A stretch of DNA of 64,000 nt, taken from NCBI GenBank assembly GCA_016800925.1, contig JABCPU010000214.1:51865-115864 (forward strand). The letters run 5' to 3'. Made by a program: the position numbers and the translations under genes. This document shows positions 30,216 to 43,416 of the stretch, piece after piece; position 1 is the stretch's first letter; every line of letters starts with the position of its first letter. The notes under the pieces were generated by a model. It did no database searches and was not told where the DNA came from. It saw only the letters and a program-made list of their open reading frames with translations. The stretch is from Suillus spraguei (lineage: Eukaryota > Basidiomycota > Agaricomycetes > Boletales > Suillaceae).

Positions 30216-32597
30216 ATGGCTAGTAGACAGGCAAGTCCTTTATCAATTGCTTTTGAGCTATGTAGTCATGAAGGTGGTTCGTATCACAGCTCGGGAAACT
30301 GAGGCAGGTTAGTCGCCGATTCGTACCACATGCCAGTGGCTTCTTTACTCAAGCGTTGTTGGAATGAACAGTGGGCTGGTGAGAAAATATCCTCGCGAGA
30401 TAAGACTATCGTCGCAGACGAGTTCAAGGACATTGAGCAGGACATTGAACTTCGAAAAGAAGGGATTCTGAAGTGCGTTCGCTTTTCGCAGAACTACATA
30501 GAACCAACTGACATTGTATGCGATAAGGCTGCAGGCGGCCGCAGAAGATTACCAGCATGTGCTTTCAAAAAAGAAGGAATTAGTCGTTGCGCAAGAGACG
30601 GAGAAACTCATGCCGCTGGATGTACTGGGAATTGTGATGATCTCCCATGGGGAAGAATTTGGAGAAGATTCTGCTTTCGGTACGCCAACTCTTTTGTCAA
30701 TCCATTTTCCCTTAGTAGATATGTACAGGGACGTCACTGGTGAGGTTGGGTAAAGCCCATTGCAAGGTTGCCACCTTGCAGGAGGCGTACGCCCTCACGT
30801 TTCAGGATACCTTCATCACCTCCTGCCAAAACCTCGTTCAAGACATCAAGGATTATGAACACCAGCGGAAGAAGCTGGAGAGTAGGAGGTAAGACAAGCT
30901 AGTGCTCCCACCGTCGTGAAGGTGCTCACTCTGAGTTCAACAGGCTGAGCTACGACGCTGCTATCACTAAGTCGGATAAGATCAAAAGCAGCAAGAAGGA
31001 AAAAGAAAAGGAGAGGCGAGAAGCTGAGGATGAGCTTCAACGCAGCCGTCTGCGCTAGTGAGTAATATGCCAACATCAGTCATCTAAAATGCTAACAAGG
31101 ACGTAGCGAAGAAACTGCTGAAGACGTGCGTTCCCGCATGCAGGCTATTCAGGAAAACGAGATACAACAACTTCGAGAGTTGACATCGTTTTTGGATCTC
31201 GAGCTCAATTTTGCAAAGCAGTACTACGAAGTATTGCAGGATGTGAAAGCGAACTGGTGTGACGAGTATGTTCATTCCAACCAGCCTGGGTCCAGCTTCT
31301 GATCCCTGACATATCCAGGTCCACTCTGGCAAAATTCGAGACTCAACGCAAGAGCTTTCACCCTCCTGTCTTCTCACGCGCCACTGACGATGGCAAATTT
31401 AATTCTGTATCCAAAGGGTCCATGATTTCCCATGCGTCAGGTGCAGTAGCTTCCTCCAACGGTTCCGACGAGCATCATTCGTCCCCTATCTCTACCCGCC
31501 GAAAGTCGGACGCAGGGAAGACAATCTCACGACCATCGTCGCGGGCATCCCGTAAACGCTCCGATAGCAATGCTACACGGAAACGTTCTGACAGTGATAT
31601 CACATCTGGTGCCCCCGAGACCCCCAAGGCAGACAAGTCGGGTAAGAAGATGAACGTTACTGGTTGGGCATCAAGCGCTATGAGCTCGATGACGGGAAGA
31701 GGGAAGAAAGACAGAGATAACTTCGCAACCCTCACAAACGGGGACGACCCTGAGACAGACATCACCGACCCTTCCCGTCCTCCAAGCTCTCGGTCCTTTT
31801 CTCGGAAATCACCCAGCTCGAAGGCGAAAGAACTACTTAATGGGTCACCAAAAATACCGACTCAGATCATGAAGCCGCCTTCTCAATATGCACGAAAGCT
31901 TGTTCGGGCGTTACATGACTTTACGGGTTCATCGGATGAGCTTACCTTTAAAGCTGGTGACGAAATAATTGTTATCCATGAAGTCCTGGATGACTGGTGG
32001 CTTGGCATTCTATCAAACGGTCGGAAGGGGCTGTTTCCCTCTACCTATACGGAAACTATCTCATTGTCATCATCATCCCATCGAGGCTCGGCGCAGTCGT
32101 CTGAAGACGACTTGCACCATACTACCGCAAGCGAGGACAGCGAAGATGATATCGGTTATCTCCTTGGAGGTCGTATTATGGACACGAACGATCCGTCTGC
32201 AAGGTTTGGATGTGGTTTCGACACAGCAAGTATTACTAGTACCGTTCCTGAAGATGAGGAAGAGTCGAGGTTGATGACGGCGAAATTTGAAGAAGAATAT
32301 GTATACTATAATCCGCGTCACGCATCTCCACAATTGCTTCCACCTTCCATCTCAAGCAACCGAGCTACCTCTGATACCAGCTTTGCAGTCAAGCGCGCTC
32401 CTCCGCCTCTTCCGTCACGCCGACCGACCAACGCAGCTGCTCCCCCGCTACCTAGCCGCAACTCTTTTAAGCCCCAGTCACAATCTAACAGTCCCCGTCC
32501 TCCGACATCGGCGTATCTGACACCATCGTCTTCTGTGAGCAGTGTGCAAGCACCAGACGTCTCACCTTTCGATAGCATGTTGGATGTGTCCACCTAA
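30216..32597 (+). CDS. BAR and SH3 domain protein (endophilin/amphiphysin-like)
   Basis: Membrane-curvature adaptor for endocytosis and the cortical actin machinery. Eight exons (30216-30230, 30290-30307, 30372-30472, 30528-30679, 30729-30888, 30944-31057, 31107-31265, 31319-32597) are in phase and give 665 residues. Residues about 5-260 form a coiled BAR domain, with EKISSRDKTIVADEFKDIE, MISHGEEFGEDSAFG and FLDLELNFAKQYYEVLQDVK. Then follow a Ser/Arg-rich linker, an SH3 domain (VRALHDFTGSSDELTFKAGDE...DDWWLGI...GLFPSTYTE, about 31900-32060), and a tail with Pro-rich stretches (APPPLPSRRP, AAPPLPSRN) that could bind other SH3 domains. The first two exons are 15 and 18 bases, and intron 1 (30231-30289) is GC-AG. 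Its neighbour downstream is ARPC5. A decayed partial copy is at 44529-44960. Confidence 0.88.
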
Positions 32598-32995
32598 AAC
32601 TTAGGATGCAGTTGTTCCGAATCTGTGCGGTGGTCTTGAATTCTCTCCGTTTGATGGATCGACAAGTAATTTAACTGCCGTTTCACTGAATCATTGAGTA
32701 TGTTAATATGACCTAGTTACGCTACGTATATCGTGTCAAGGGAGACTCGTCAAATAGGCGAGCTCAGCGCCCTCTAGGTCAGGTTAGACTTTTGATTTTT
32801 TGTAACTCTCGAACAGACATCTTTATCTGTCTTAACTACAAGTGTATAATCATTTGGTGTGAAGAATTCATGTTCGAGTTAGGAATCGGGATGAGGCTCG
32901 ATTGTTACGGTAGTGCCAATGGAGTGTCGGTCAATACTTGGACATGTGACTTGCGACAATCGCAGCATCTTCCTAGTCATTCCACTCTAACGACC

Positions 32996-33615
32996 ATGTC
33001 TTTTAGAAAGATCGACATCGACGCATATGACGAGGATGTCCTACTAGAGGGCGAGCTTTGTGAACCAGATCCACGCGATCCTGCTCAGGTCTTAAGCGAT
33101 GCAAAAGAGAAGCAGGCAGCAGTCCGGAGCACATTAGCCAAGTACAATCTCGGATCTCGCTACTTTACAACATGATCTAACCTAAGTGCCACAGGGGAGA
33201 CATACCAGGAGCCCTTGGAATCGCGCTGGATAGCACACCTTATGGGCCAAATGTCGAGGAGGCTAAGGTGACTATGTTGTTGCATGACACTGCACCAGTA
33301 CGCTGACAATTACGCAAGAACCTGACGTTGCAGACCGTTGTTTCAATACTGAATAGCACGAAATCGTCGGAGATAAGCAACGTCGTGAAAGCGCTCTCCC
33401 AGGATTCTCAGGACACTTTGATGAAGTACCTTTACAAGGGTATGGGTATGCCGGGCTGGGGTGATGTGAGCGGCAGTGTGCTCTTGGGGTGGCATGAGAA
33501 GGTGCATCTAAAGCTCGCCTCTCATGTAAACCCTCTGACCACAAATTCGCAGTTGACAGAAGTCGCCGGCACTGGCTGTATCGTACGAGTAATGACTGAT
33601 CGAAGAACTGCATGA
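32996..33615 (+). CDS. ARPC5: Actin-related protein 2/3 complex subunit 5 (p16-Arc)
   Basis: Smallest subunit of the Arp2/3 complex, which nucleates branched actin filaments at endocytic sites. Exons 32996-33141, 33195-33267, 33334-33501 and 33553-33615 give 149 residues, close to the family's usual size of about 150. Family hallmarks are the N-terminal FRKIDIDAYDED, the central GDIPGAL and helical SSEISNVVKALS, DTLMKYLYKGM, the LLGWHEK block, and the C-terminal GCIVRVMTDRRTA. The start at 32996 was chosen over an upstream in-frame ATG (32792) because homology begins there and CGACCATG is a good context. It lies 398 bases after the BAR-SH3 gene on the same strand. Confidence 0.92.
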
Positions 33616-33883
33616 ATCAACATACCGCCGCAGTTCCTAATGTATGAGGCATATCTGTTTTCAACTGCGCGGCAGAATAAACTTAAATTCTCAAGCATTG
33701 CGATGTATGTGACACAGCAAGACATAGTGTTTCAGATTCGACTACAAATACATTCACGAAGAAATATTGTAAAATTACATCATGATGAAGGCTAGTGTTG
33801 ACACAATCACTGTTGACTAGAACTGCAGTCAGCCAGGTCCTTGACAGAAAGGCGCTAAAACATACGCTAAACAGACCCGGAGC

Positions 33884-36800
33884 TCAGTCGAGAAAATCCC
33901 CCTCAGTCAGAATGCGGCCATTGAGTATCCTTCCGAGGTGAGTTGGCGAATATCCCATGCCTTTCCTTCTCATTCCGAACAACTCCTTCAGCGGAGGAAG
34001 CTGGGATCGCTTGAACGAACACGATGCTCTTGCAGGAGGGCGATTCTCCTCCCTGATAAATCCATCACTGTCGGCTATTAAGTCCCCGTCCCCCAAGTCC
34101 GGCGCGTTGAGCCCTAAGAAGTTGCAGGTGTAGAGATACATCTCATAACTGGAAAAATAAAGTTGTCCCGCAAAGAGGTTGAGCTGGCAAATCAACGGTT
34201 CCGATGGTGTCAGATGTAGCGCCGAAGGAACACGGTAGAGTTGAAGATCATCGCATGGCGTCATCGTGTTTGTGGTGCGAGGAGTATAAACACATAAGTG
34301 AACTACATTGCTGTTGCGGATATCAGGCAGCAGTGTATCCACTTCGCTTGGGCTCATGACTACCAGTACTCCAGCGTCACTGGATACAATCCAATTGACG
34401 GGCCGCAGGTATTCATCTCCTTTCTGCTTGGTAAGAAATGTTTGCACCGTGCGAGCAAAGTCGCGGGTGACTAAAACATCGTGTGCCCACTGATCGTCCT
34501 CATGAAATTCCGCAGTAGTGTTGACAAGGCTGGATAACGCTGGAATGAATGCGGGGGACCCTGTAGGAATTCGGCCAGTCTTGACAAATCGACGGACATC
34601 CAAATGTATGTCCTGAGTTGCAGGTTTTACTTTGGGCGGCCTTTGGACTTGACGTTCCTTCTCTACCTCGTGGACTACCTCCCTCTCTTGTTCCTCATCC
34701 ATACTCCTGTCGGGTCCCGTTAGAACTCCGAGCTCCTCGCGCTTCCTTTGAATGTCTGCATCGCAAACATAGGATACCCGTGAAGGACTGCGGGGTGCGT
34801 ACATATCCTCTAATGAACGCTCTTCTGGCTGCAACCAGGCTGACGTCAGGGTGAAAATCGAAGCGGTAGGGGCGCGTGAGAATTGAGTCCATGCGGAATG
34901 CCGTGTGCTGAAATCCGATCCCTGCTGAACCCAGTGGAATGCACGCATCTGAATATCAAGACAGGTTTCGAGCATCGCCCAGTGCAGGATATCTGTCACG
35001 TCGATATTGTCAGTATGAGTTTTCTGAGCCGCCGAACGAATGCTTCGGTCGACTTCCGTCGGAGCGAAGAACATGACTGAGTGTCCATTGCCCAACTTCC
35101 GCATTCGCATGCATCCTGTGTTGTTGGTTATTGTCAAAGCTGATACGCATGAACCCTGAGATTACGAACCTTGCGTCAGGCGGTCTTTCGTGACTTTCGG
35201 ACCAAGCGTGACAGCAGCCCGGAAGCCAGAAGGAAGCTTGACATCCGTTCCTCTGGTATGCGCGTCGTCCAGGTATATCACACACTGGTCAAGCTGCTGG
35301 GAAAAGGGGGATGACACAAGGGGCTCCACTGTCCCATCCCGACTGACAACGACAATTTCGTCATCGTCATTCACAAAGACTGCAGCTTGGGCATTGCCCT
35401 TGGCTCGGAGCCATGCCTCGGCCAATTCCTGATTCTTTAATTCCAGCATCTGCGCACCCACATCCAGGAGCACGCGAACCTCGGGGATTTGTGCGGTTAA
35501 GGTATCGATGAAATGTTGCACATTCTGGCCAGACGGGATGGGTCTATAGCAGTTGTTTTCTGGGCGCAGAAGGAATGCCAGGACTCGGGCATTGGTGCTG
35601 CGTTGGTAATCAAGGTCATGCTGCACCATCGAACTCGGTAGAAGATACCGATTGTCGTTGGTACCAGAAAAACCGGTCGTGAGATGTCTCTTCTCTTGAG
35701 CAAGATCCCATCCAGAGCAGGTGAGCTTGTTCGGGAATGCCTTCGCTTCCTTGGGAAAAACTACTTGGGACAGGTAGAAATCTATGACCGCTTTGTTGAA
35801 TTCGAACAGTTGCTGAAGGTCACGGAGCTGCTCTGCGGATTCTATATTGATTCCGTTAATGTGGCGCAAACTTTTTGGGACAGACTCAAGTTCAAGCACC
35901 CAGGATTCATACTCGAGGGCAGGATTATCCTGCTTCAGCACGAGCTCGAAGCACAGCATCAGCTGCTGGAGCGTAAGACCCCCATAATAGTATGACAGGC
36001 ACGTGAGGGTAACAGCAACGTCCGGATGGCCAAACTCTGCTCGTAGTGAGGGCATATCTTTGGCGCGAAATGGAACGGCTAGCATCGTTCGTTTTGGGGC
36101 AAGGCCATAATCCACCCGCCACCGACGTTCTTTGAGGGCGTACACCAAAATACCACATGCCAGCAGTCCACGCAAGACTAAGAGGCCTGGCCAGACCGTA
36201 GTGTGTCTATAGCACTTCTCTACTGAGCTTATACAATTGTCGGAGATCTTCTCAGTTGTGATGAACTGGCGGACAGCTTGCTTCACATGCAAGGATGCTT
36301 GGTCGAAGCTGATATTGTCGACGGCTCCACTGATGACATCTTGTGCGATCCGTCGGACCAATTCTTCACCTGCCGTTTGGTGCAGAACTCGAACGAACGG
36401 GAACACTCCGTGCTCGCGGGTAGACACTTCTGAGTGAGAGGGAAATTCGCTCATTAACTTGGCGGCGTGCTTCGCGACAAGGCTCAACACTTGTTGTGTA
36501 GTTGTCCACCGTTCGGGATGACCTTGAAGCGACCTTTGGAAACCTACAGTGTATACCAGCTGGTAGCGGACGTGCAGAATTTCATCGCTTTCATCCAGAA
36601 TGTCGCGTGTGTGATTGTCTAGCCATAACTGAGTTCGAAGCATATCTTCAGCAGCTTTAGTCGGTGGGGCTTTCGTCTGAGGGGCTTCAATCTGAGAGGG
36701 CAGCTGACGGTCAATGACCATCAACTGGAACGACAAAATGTGGTCCGGTTGCACAACCAAAATTCCCTTGGCATCCATGCATTCTTGCATCAGGTCACGA

Positions 36801-39800
36801 TACAATTGAACCTTCGACGAGTTGATAGAGAGTGCGCGGGAGAATGGAACATAGAAAATGCGCCTCTGTGCAAGGCCGCTAAGTCGTTCAGCCAGAAGCT
36901 GGAACATTTGAGCCGACAACGACTTCAGCACGATTACTCGGACCAATTTATGGCCATCAGAAAGTGCGGCTGCTGCAAGGGGAACAATCACGTAGGATTT
37001 GCCTTCACCCATGTTTAGTTGGAGAGAAGTATTTCTTTCTGTGGATGGCGACATCATCTCCAGCGCAACCTTGACCTGGACTGGCCGTGCCAAGAACTGA
37101 CTTTCAATCTGAAAATGCCGTTATCAGTTACCGTTCATGATTGATTTTTCTTTACAGCGTACCTGTATTAAAAGCCAGTCGGGGTACAGCTCCGGATCAA
37201 ATCCCCCACATTCCTCGTTTTCCAACTCCTTGAAGAACTCGACCCAATTTTTGTTAGCGGCAAAAACCAGCAGCCTTCGCGAGCGTTGCAGTTTCAAAAG
37301 TATCTGCGACAGGTGGACAAGAGTAGCGCGCCAAGCCTTCCCCAAAGAATTTTTTGTTACAGAAGCAATGCGAGTGAAGAGGAAATTCGGCGTAACTCGG
37401 GGCCATAATCCAGCATTGTATGACGCTTTCTCAACAACAGAAGCAGGGGAGAGGGCGTGAAGGATGGCTGCGAGTGAATCTTGGAATTGCTGGCTAAGGA
37501 GAGAATGGTGCTCGAGCAGTAATTCCATCGTGTATGGTGTAGAATCTGGTAGGGCAACAACTTTTTCGTCGCAGTAAATTGATCTGCTCTGGTCCAGATC
37601 ATCGGCGTATTTGCGGCGAAACTCGTCACTTCCTCGCCGGGCGCGAAAGCCATTGATCAGCTGTTGCAATATCGCTGTGACTCGGGAGTCTGGAGATACC
37701 AAATCTCTCCTGTTGGCATTGGTCAAAACTTGGGAGGACCCATATATGCTTATCACAGGCGGATCCATATGGAACAGGTACTGGGCATCAACGGATGAGG
37801 CCGGTGATACAACGTTCAAGTCCTCGAGGCGGGAATCAAGGTGATATTGAGAGGGTAGTTTCGAAGGAGGATTGGGCGTGTAGAACCGCTTGAGGATCCC
37901 CTGCAGGCTATCTAGGTGTAGCTTCAGACGACGGTTTCGCCAACAACTGCGAAATATCGGGGAAAGTTTCCCTGATAGTTCATTAAGATTGTAGCAGTTC
38001 ACTTGCAATGTATTAAGTGCCGGAGGATCTTCGCATGGCCAGGCATTCAAAACTTTGCTGAGAATGGTTTTTTTTTCAGAACTACACCTGTCTTCGAAAG
38101 CTGAATAACGACGCCTCCCCAGAGTTTGTTCGTCTTCCAAGAGCCTTGCGGGTAGGTGTCTCTCCTGGCTGACTTCGTAATCTTTAGAGCATGAACTGAT
38201 GATGATGTCCAATGTCGTATTAGACAGAATGAAGCCGTCCGAGAGATTATAAGAAGTGAACATGGGTGAGCCTCCTAGGCTGCGAATTTCGGGAATTGTG
38301 GCGAAGGCTAGGAACGTTGGAACGAGCGCATGATCATCCAGCAAGCTGTATGATACTGAAGCCAGGGTGAACGCTAGTCGAGATGTATCTTTCTTTGTAG
38401 CTCTACAGCAGTGGTCGTACGCAGACAGAAAGACGTCGGGAAAGGTCGGTTGAAGCCAGCTTTTGGAATACTGCAAGCTGAGCGGCTCGCCAATGCCCTC
38501 AACATTTTGCCACTGAGTCAACAAGCTAACGAGATTCCGTTGCACTGGAAGTCTGCTTGGCCACTGATGCACCATGAAGGCGGTTCGAAATGCTCTCTCT
38601 TCCGCGACTTTGTCAGGAATATCACGTGAAGCATAGATAACATCTGTATCACCGAGCGGAAGTAGAAGAGAGAACTGCTCAGGATAGATCACTGAGGCAC
38701 GAACTGACGCGCGCTCAAGAAGGTGGTCGGTGGATCGCAGAAGCTTGTAGGAAAGTGAAAGGTTTGCAGATCCTTCTGAGAAAGTCGATAGCTGCATGCC
38801 GTAATCCATGATAGATTTCGCAGCTGGATGAAAACCATGGTGCTGTGCAAATGACGTAAGGCATGACCACGAAATTGTCTGCATCTTCTGAAGATGAGGA
38901 GGATACCAGACACGCTTGGCGGACAGCGAACTGATCTCACGCAAAAGATCGGTGTCACGAGAGCGAAGCTTCATGAATGATCGGCAAGCAGCAGAGTGCA
39001 AGAGGTGCAATGCTTCCTCTGTCCCCGTTCGACCCGTTAGGGGATCAGGGACACAGTTGCTGGTAACAGCGTGAAGAAGCGCCTGATAGAGCTTGCTTGT
39101 CAAACCCACGTTCCCAGTGAGACGGCGTAGGTCTGTATCAACCCTGTACAACTGATATGTCACCCGAGGACCTTGAGGAGCGATGGTGACGCGAACATGG
39201 TGACCATTAGCGGAGTATGAGATACGACCGTCTGGGATGATGACGGTGCGCGGATGCTCATCTGCAACTTGCAACTTCGGGCACAAGATGAGTTGATTTA
39301 CCAATCCCAACATGGTGCCAGTAGACTGAATTACGTCAACGACCATATTGCGCATGTTACGAGACTGCAACTGTCCGTCCTCATCAATGAAGAATTCGAG
39401 GCCATATCGAGGCAAATCAGCCTTCAATGAGGGGCCGGATGCTTTATGATATGTGACCATGATGAAGCGTGCCTCTTCCAAAGGAGACAGCCTCTTGGAG
39501 ATCATGTCCCATGTTTGGCTGCGTATGTCGACAAGGGTGGCACCGCTGGAATTCTTCACCGTCGAGGAACCCGAAACAGCAAATCTCAAGACCCAGTTGT
39601 CAGGCAAAGATTTCCACATATTTTCTGCTGGCCGAATCTCAATTTCGCTCGTGTGGAGGTTAAGCCAATGAGTATGACCATCGACCAAGGTAGTCGGTAA
39701 GTCGTTCACGAATTTGTTGTTCGGAATGAGCTGGAGGACAGGTGAGTCGCGCTTGATATGCTTCGCACGGATAATAAGATCGTTCGGGTCACGGAGAGAG

Positions 39801-42800
39801 AAAGACACCTTCAGGAACAAGCAAGTGCATCATTAGTTACCGAGTGATAGCGACGAGCGTAACTACTAACCTGATGGTCACATAGATTCCCGCGTGTCGC
39901 ATATTCCATTCCACAAATATCAGCTGGAACAATGTCCAGAACTTGCTGTAGTTGATATGTAAGCGTGTACCAACAAAACTGCAACTTTTAAAGACTTACA
40001 TCACCGAAAATTGATCGATAAGTGGGATGTTGTACTATCATTGGAGGGAGCCTGCCCAGCTGCTTCCCATCAACAAGCAAGCATCCACTAATCAAATTGA
40101 TGTGCACGTCCTGTGGTGACTGAGAATTCGAAGGCTTAGTCTGCGCCATAAGCCAACGCGAATTCGGAGCCGTCATCGCTCTCCAAGAAGTTCCTGGTCT
40201 GTAACTGCCCCAAATCATGGCTAGCGCGCGATCAAGACCCTCCCTGTGAAGCTCTGCATATTGACGAATAGCAGGTTCTAATGCGTGGCAACATCTCTTG
40301 TCTCGCTCTAGTAGTAGTTTGGAATGTTGTGAGAGACCACCCAGTTGGCTTGGAGTGTTGTCGTGAATCATGACCGCACAATATGAAAATACCTTGATGT
40401 CATCATTCGACGTCAAGAGCAGTGAAGCGTCTCCATCGACATCGAAAGTGCTGCGACAGGTGACTGCCATATCACGAACACGCCCTTGTAAATCCCGGCT
40501 GACCGTCTCGTCGTTGCTAGCTTGCATTTTCTCTGATAGTTGTGTGAGCAACGTAAATGTCGCAGTTCGTATCCTTCGAAGGAGCGAATATCCACGACTT
40601 TCAACACTCTCTTCCTGAGTCGAGGACAAGACGCGGCACACAATCATAACGATAGTGTTGATTGTGACACCTTCCAGCCAATTTCCTTCAATGCTCTCCA
40701 TCAAATCCTCCAGCTCTCCGAGTAGTGCACTAAGGAAGGGCACACTGTTCAACTCCTCGTGCCAAATCAGGCCACCGTCGGACGCAAATACGCCGACCTG
40801 TGAAATAGCTTGCACCAACAATAGATGGACCTCCTCACGTCGAAAATTGAGCGTCCTCGCACGAAGTTCGCGGAGCAGATTCATCCATTGCAAATGCCGT
40901 CCGCTCCGCAAGGTTCCAAAGGCAATGAACTCGTGGATGGTCATGTCCTTGTGGCAATCTGCTTGATTAGCTATGACCTCGTTTGACGTGTGGGATGTCC
41001 CTGCAAGGTACTGCTGCAAACCACAATATGGTCCCTTTGGAAGAAGGAAAGTACACAACTTGGTCGCATCGCATTGCAGCAGTGCGTCTGACACCCATGC
41101 ATTTGTGGTTGTGTCAAAAGGGCGAAATTTGAGTCCGTTGTTCACACAGACTTTGGTGTCCTGTGCGGGAATGCGAGTTTTGCTGTAATGACACTTGGAG
41201 AAAGGTTTGGCATCCGACGCCAAAGTGAGCCTTTGCCTTGAATGGCATGTGCGATATTGCTGCAAGGCACCATAATTTGGCAGTGTCGTGAAGGGACGAT
41301 TGGACGAAGTCTTTTGTGGAGTGCAGATATGTACTAAGACGTGAAATGTCATGGACCTCCACATGTCGAACGCAATGGGACATGCAAGTTCAAACACGAC
41401 CACGATTGCTTCTTGTTGAGGCTCTGGTAGCGGCCACTCGTGTACTGCAATCGTCATAGATTGCATCTCCTTCTCCACGCGACACTTGTCGCAACGGTTT
41501 TTCTGATGGTACTCCCGGCCACGGGAGTTGACACGATATTCGTGCGCTAAACTTGCTGCGCGCGTCTCTAGGTCACTATACCTCTCGTTTAGGGTCCGAA
41601 GTTCGGTCAGCTTCTTCTCTCGCTGCTTCTGACCATCCGCCTCAATGCGAACCTTCAAATGCTGCAGTTTGGATGACTGGTAAAAATAGCGTGCCGCGAA
41701 TGACTTGTAATTGTCGGTAGATGAGAATGCCGATAGATGGCTGGAAGCCTGGCAATGACGAGCTCTCAGGTAGGCATTCAATTTCTGAAAACGATCAAGG
41801 GCAGAAGCTTTGCGGATTAAAAGACACTCCCAGAGGGTCGATGGAATTTCGGGGGAGTATTCTGCCAGGAGTGGGATTTGTTCAACAACGATCTTATCCA
41901 TGGCTACCCAGAGCTCAAAAAGGGTGAGAAGCATGATAGATAAATTCTCCGGGTTTCCTTTATAAGCCTCAAGTGCTCTTGAGGAGTACGCAGATGCGCA
42001 CGCCTCAATCGAGACACATGCGGAATCGGTACCCATTAATGGTGCGCGCGCCACCCAGTCGTCGATCCCTGTTCTGATGGCGGTCTCGAAATCTGTGAGG
42101 GCAAGAGATGGTTCTGCGGCATCAGCGGCTACCAGGAAGCTAGCCTTGGTGTCAAGGAAATTATCGATTGTCCCGCGCGTGTGGTGGTTGGGATTGAATG
42201 AGGTTGTTTTGGGGGACGAATGCTGGTTCTGCAAAGCTTGGCGTATGTACTCTCGGCTTGTGTTCAAGGAAAGATGAGTATCTCGCAAGACTCGGAGGGT
42301 ATCTGGAGCCCAAAGAGGCGAGGCCTGCTGCGCGTTCTGAACAGACCCCCATCTTTCCTCCAGGACATTCCTTACATTTCTAGTGACAACGGTGACCATC
42401 TGTGATAACTCCGGAGAAACAGAGGATCCAAGCTTAAAAAGACGGCGCGCGATCTTTGCCGACATGAAGTGTAAAATGTCATTCGACGGGTCATGCTCAA
42501 GGCAAGGGTCGCGAGCCTCGCCATGAAGAACAACATGAACGATTTATACGTCGTTCGTCCGAGAGCACTGCGCTCCAGAGTTGTCTGTAAGGCAACGCGA
42601 ATGACGAGCCAAAGTGGAGACCGCCTCCATGGCAATTTCGCGCTGTCCCACAGCACATCATCTCCGATGCGCTTGCGGATGCGAGGAACATCAGCGATAC
42701 TCCCGAGGCCACGCAGTATACCGGTCAGGAGTTCCGTGATATATCGAGGGTGCGTTGTGTCCCTCTCTTCGAGAACAGTGGATTTGGCTTTCGTCCTCGT

Positions 42801-43416
42801 TGCCGCTGCGTCAAGGATATCTTCATCCATGTGAACGAGAAAATTTGCAAGTTCTGCAGGAAAGGTGGCGTTATCGATGTTCATATCTGGGACTGTGATG
42901 GCAGGTCCAGGATAAGAACAGATCAGCTTGCCCTTTGCGCCCATCACTGCGGTGGGGTCAGGAGAGACCTCAAATGACTCGAATATCGTCTCAGATTCGA
43001 GTTTTCTCATGACCACCGCAGCGTTTTGCGCACGAATCATATATACTAGGACATCTGAACATTGATACTTAACACAGAAGAAAATGCAAATGAGATGAAA
43101 ACAACAGACCTTCAGTGTCCATAGCATGGATTTGAGATTCGACTTCTTTTGCAGACATCACGCTGAATCTGATTGAATCTTTGAGATTGCGAAGCATTTT
43201 CAAGCTGCTCGCCCAAAGCGGCAGCTGATCGGACGGCAGCTGGCCACTGAAAGTGATAGCAGCATCAAATACTGCCTGAGATAAGGCCAAGTCGTTCTCA
43301 AGGGATTGGTCACTCCCTTGTGGCAACTTGAGGGGAAGAAATACGTGATTGATGATATATTCGAGACTAGAATTTTTTGACTTGGACAAACGATTTGCTG
43401 TTGAATATTGAGCCAT
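33884..43416 (-). CDS. Giant DUF6606-DUF3638-DUF3645 protein, SecA-like SF2 ATPase motifs
   Basis: One gene of about 3,100 codons on the minus strand, assembled from long open blocks joined by short introns near 43110-43068, 39988-39942, 39880-39820, 37137-37094 and 35160-35110. The N-terminus (IINHVFLPLKLPQ) matches the DUF6606 start. The C-terminal third carries DUF3638 (LQLNMGEGKSYVIVPLAAAA, Walker A at 36995-37012; ILDESDEIL at 36581-36595). DUF3645 follows (DDAHTRGTDVKLPSGFRAAV at 35254-35234, then QGCMRMRKLGNGHSV across the last intron). Family function is unknown. The motif order resembles the motor of SecA and other superfamily 2 ATPases. About 1,700 residues in the middle show no domain I can name apart from a CDKCRVEKEM cysteine cluster. 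One base appears missing near 42497, where LATLAL should continue into EHDPSNDILHFMSAK, so this copy may be inactive or the base an assembly error. Confidence 0.85.
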
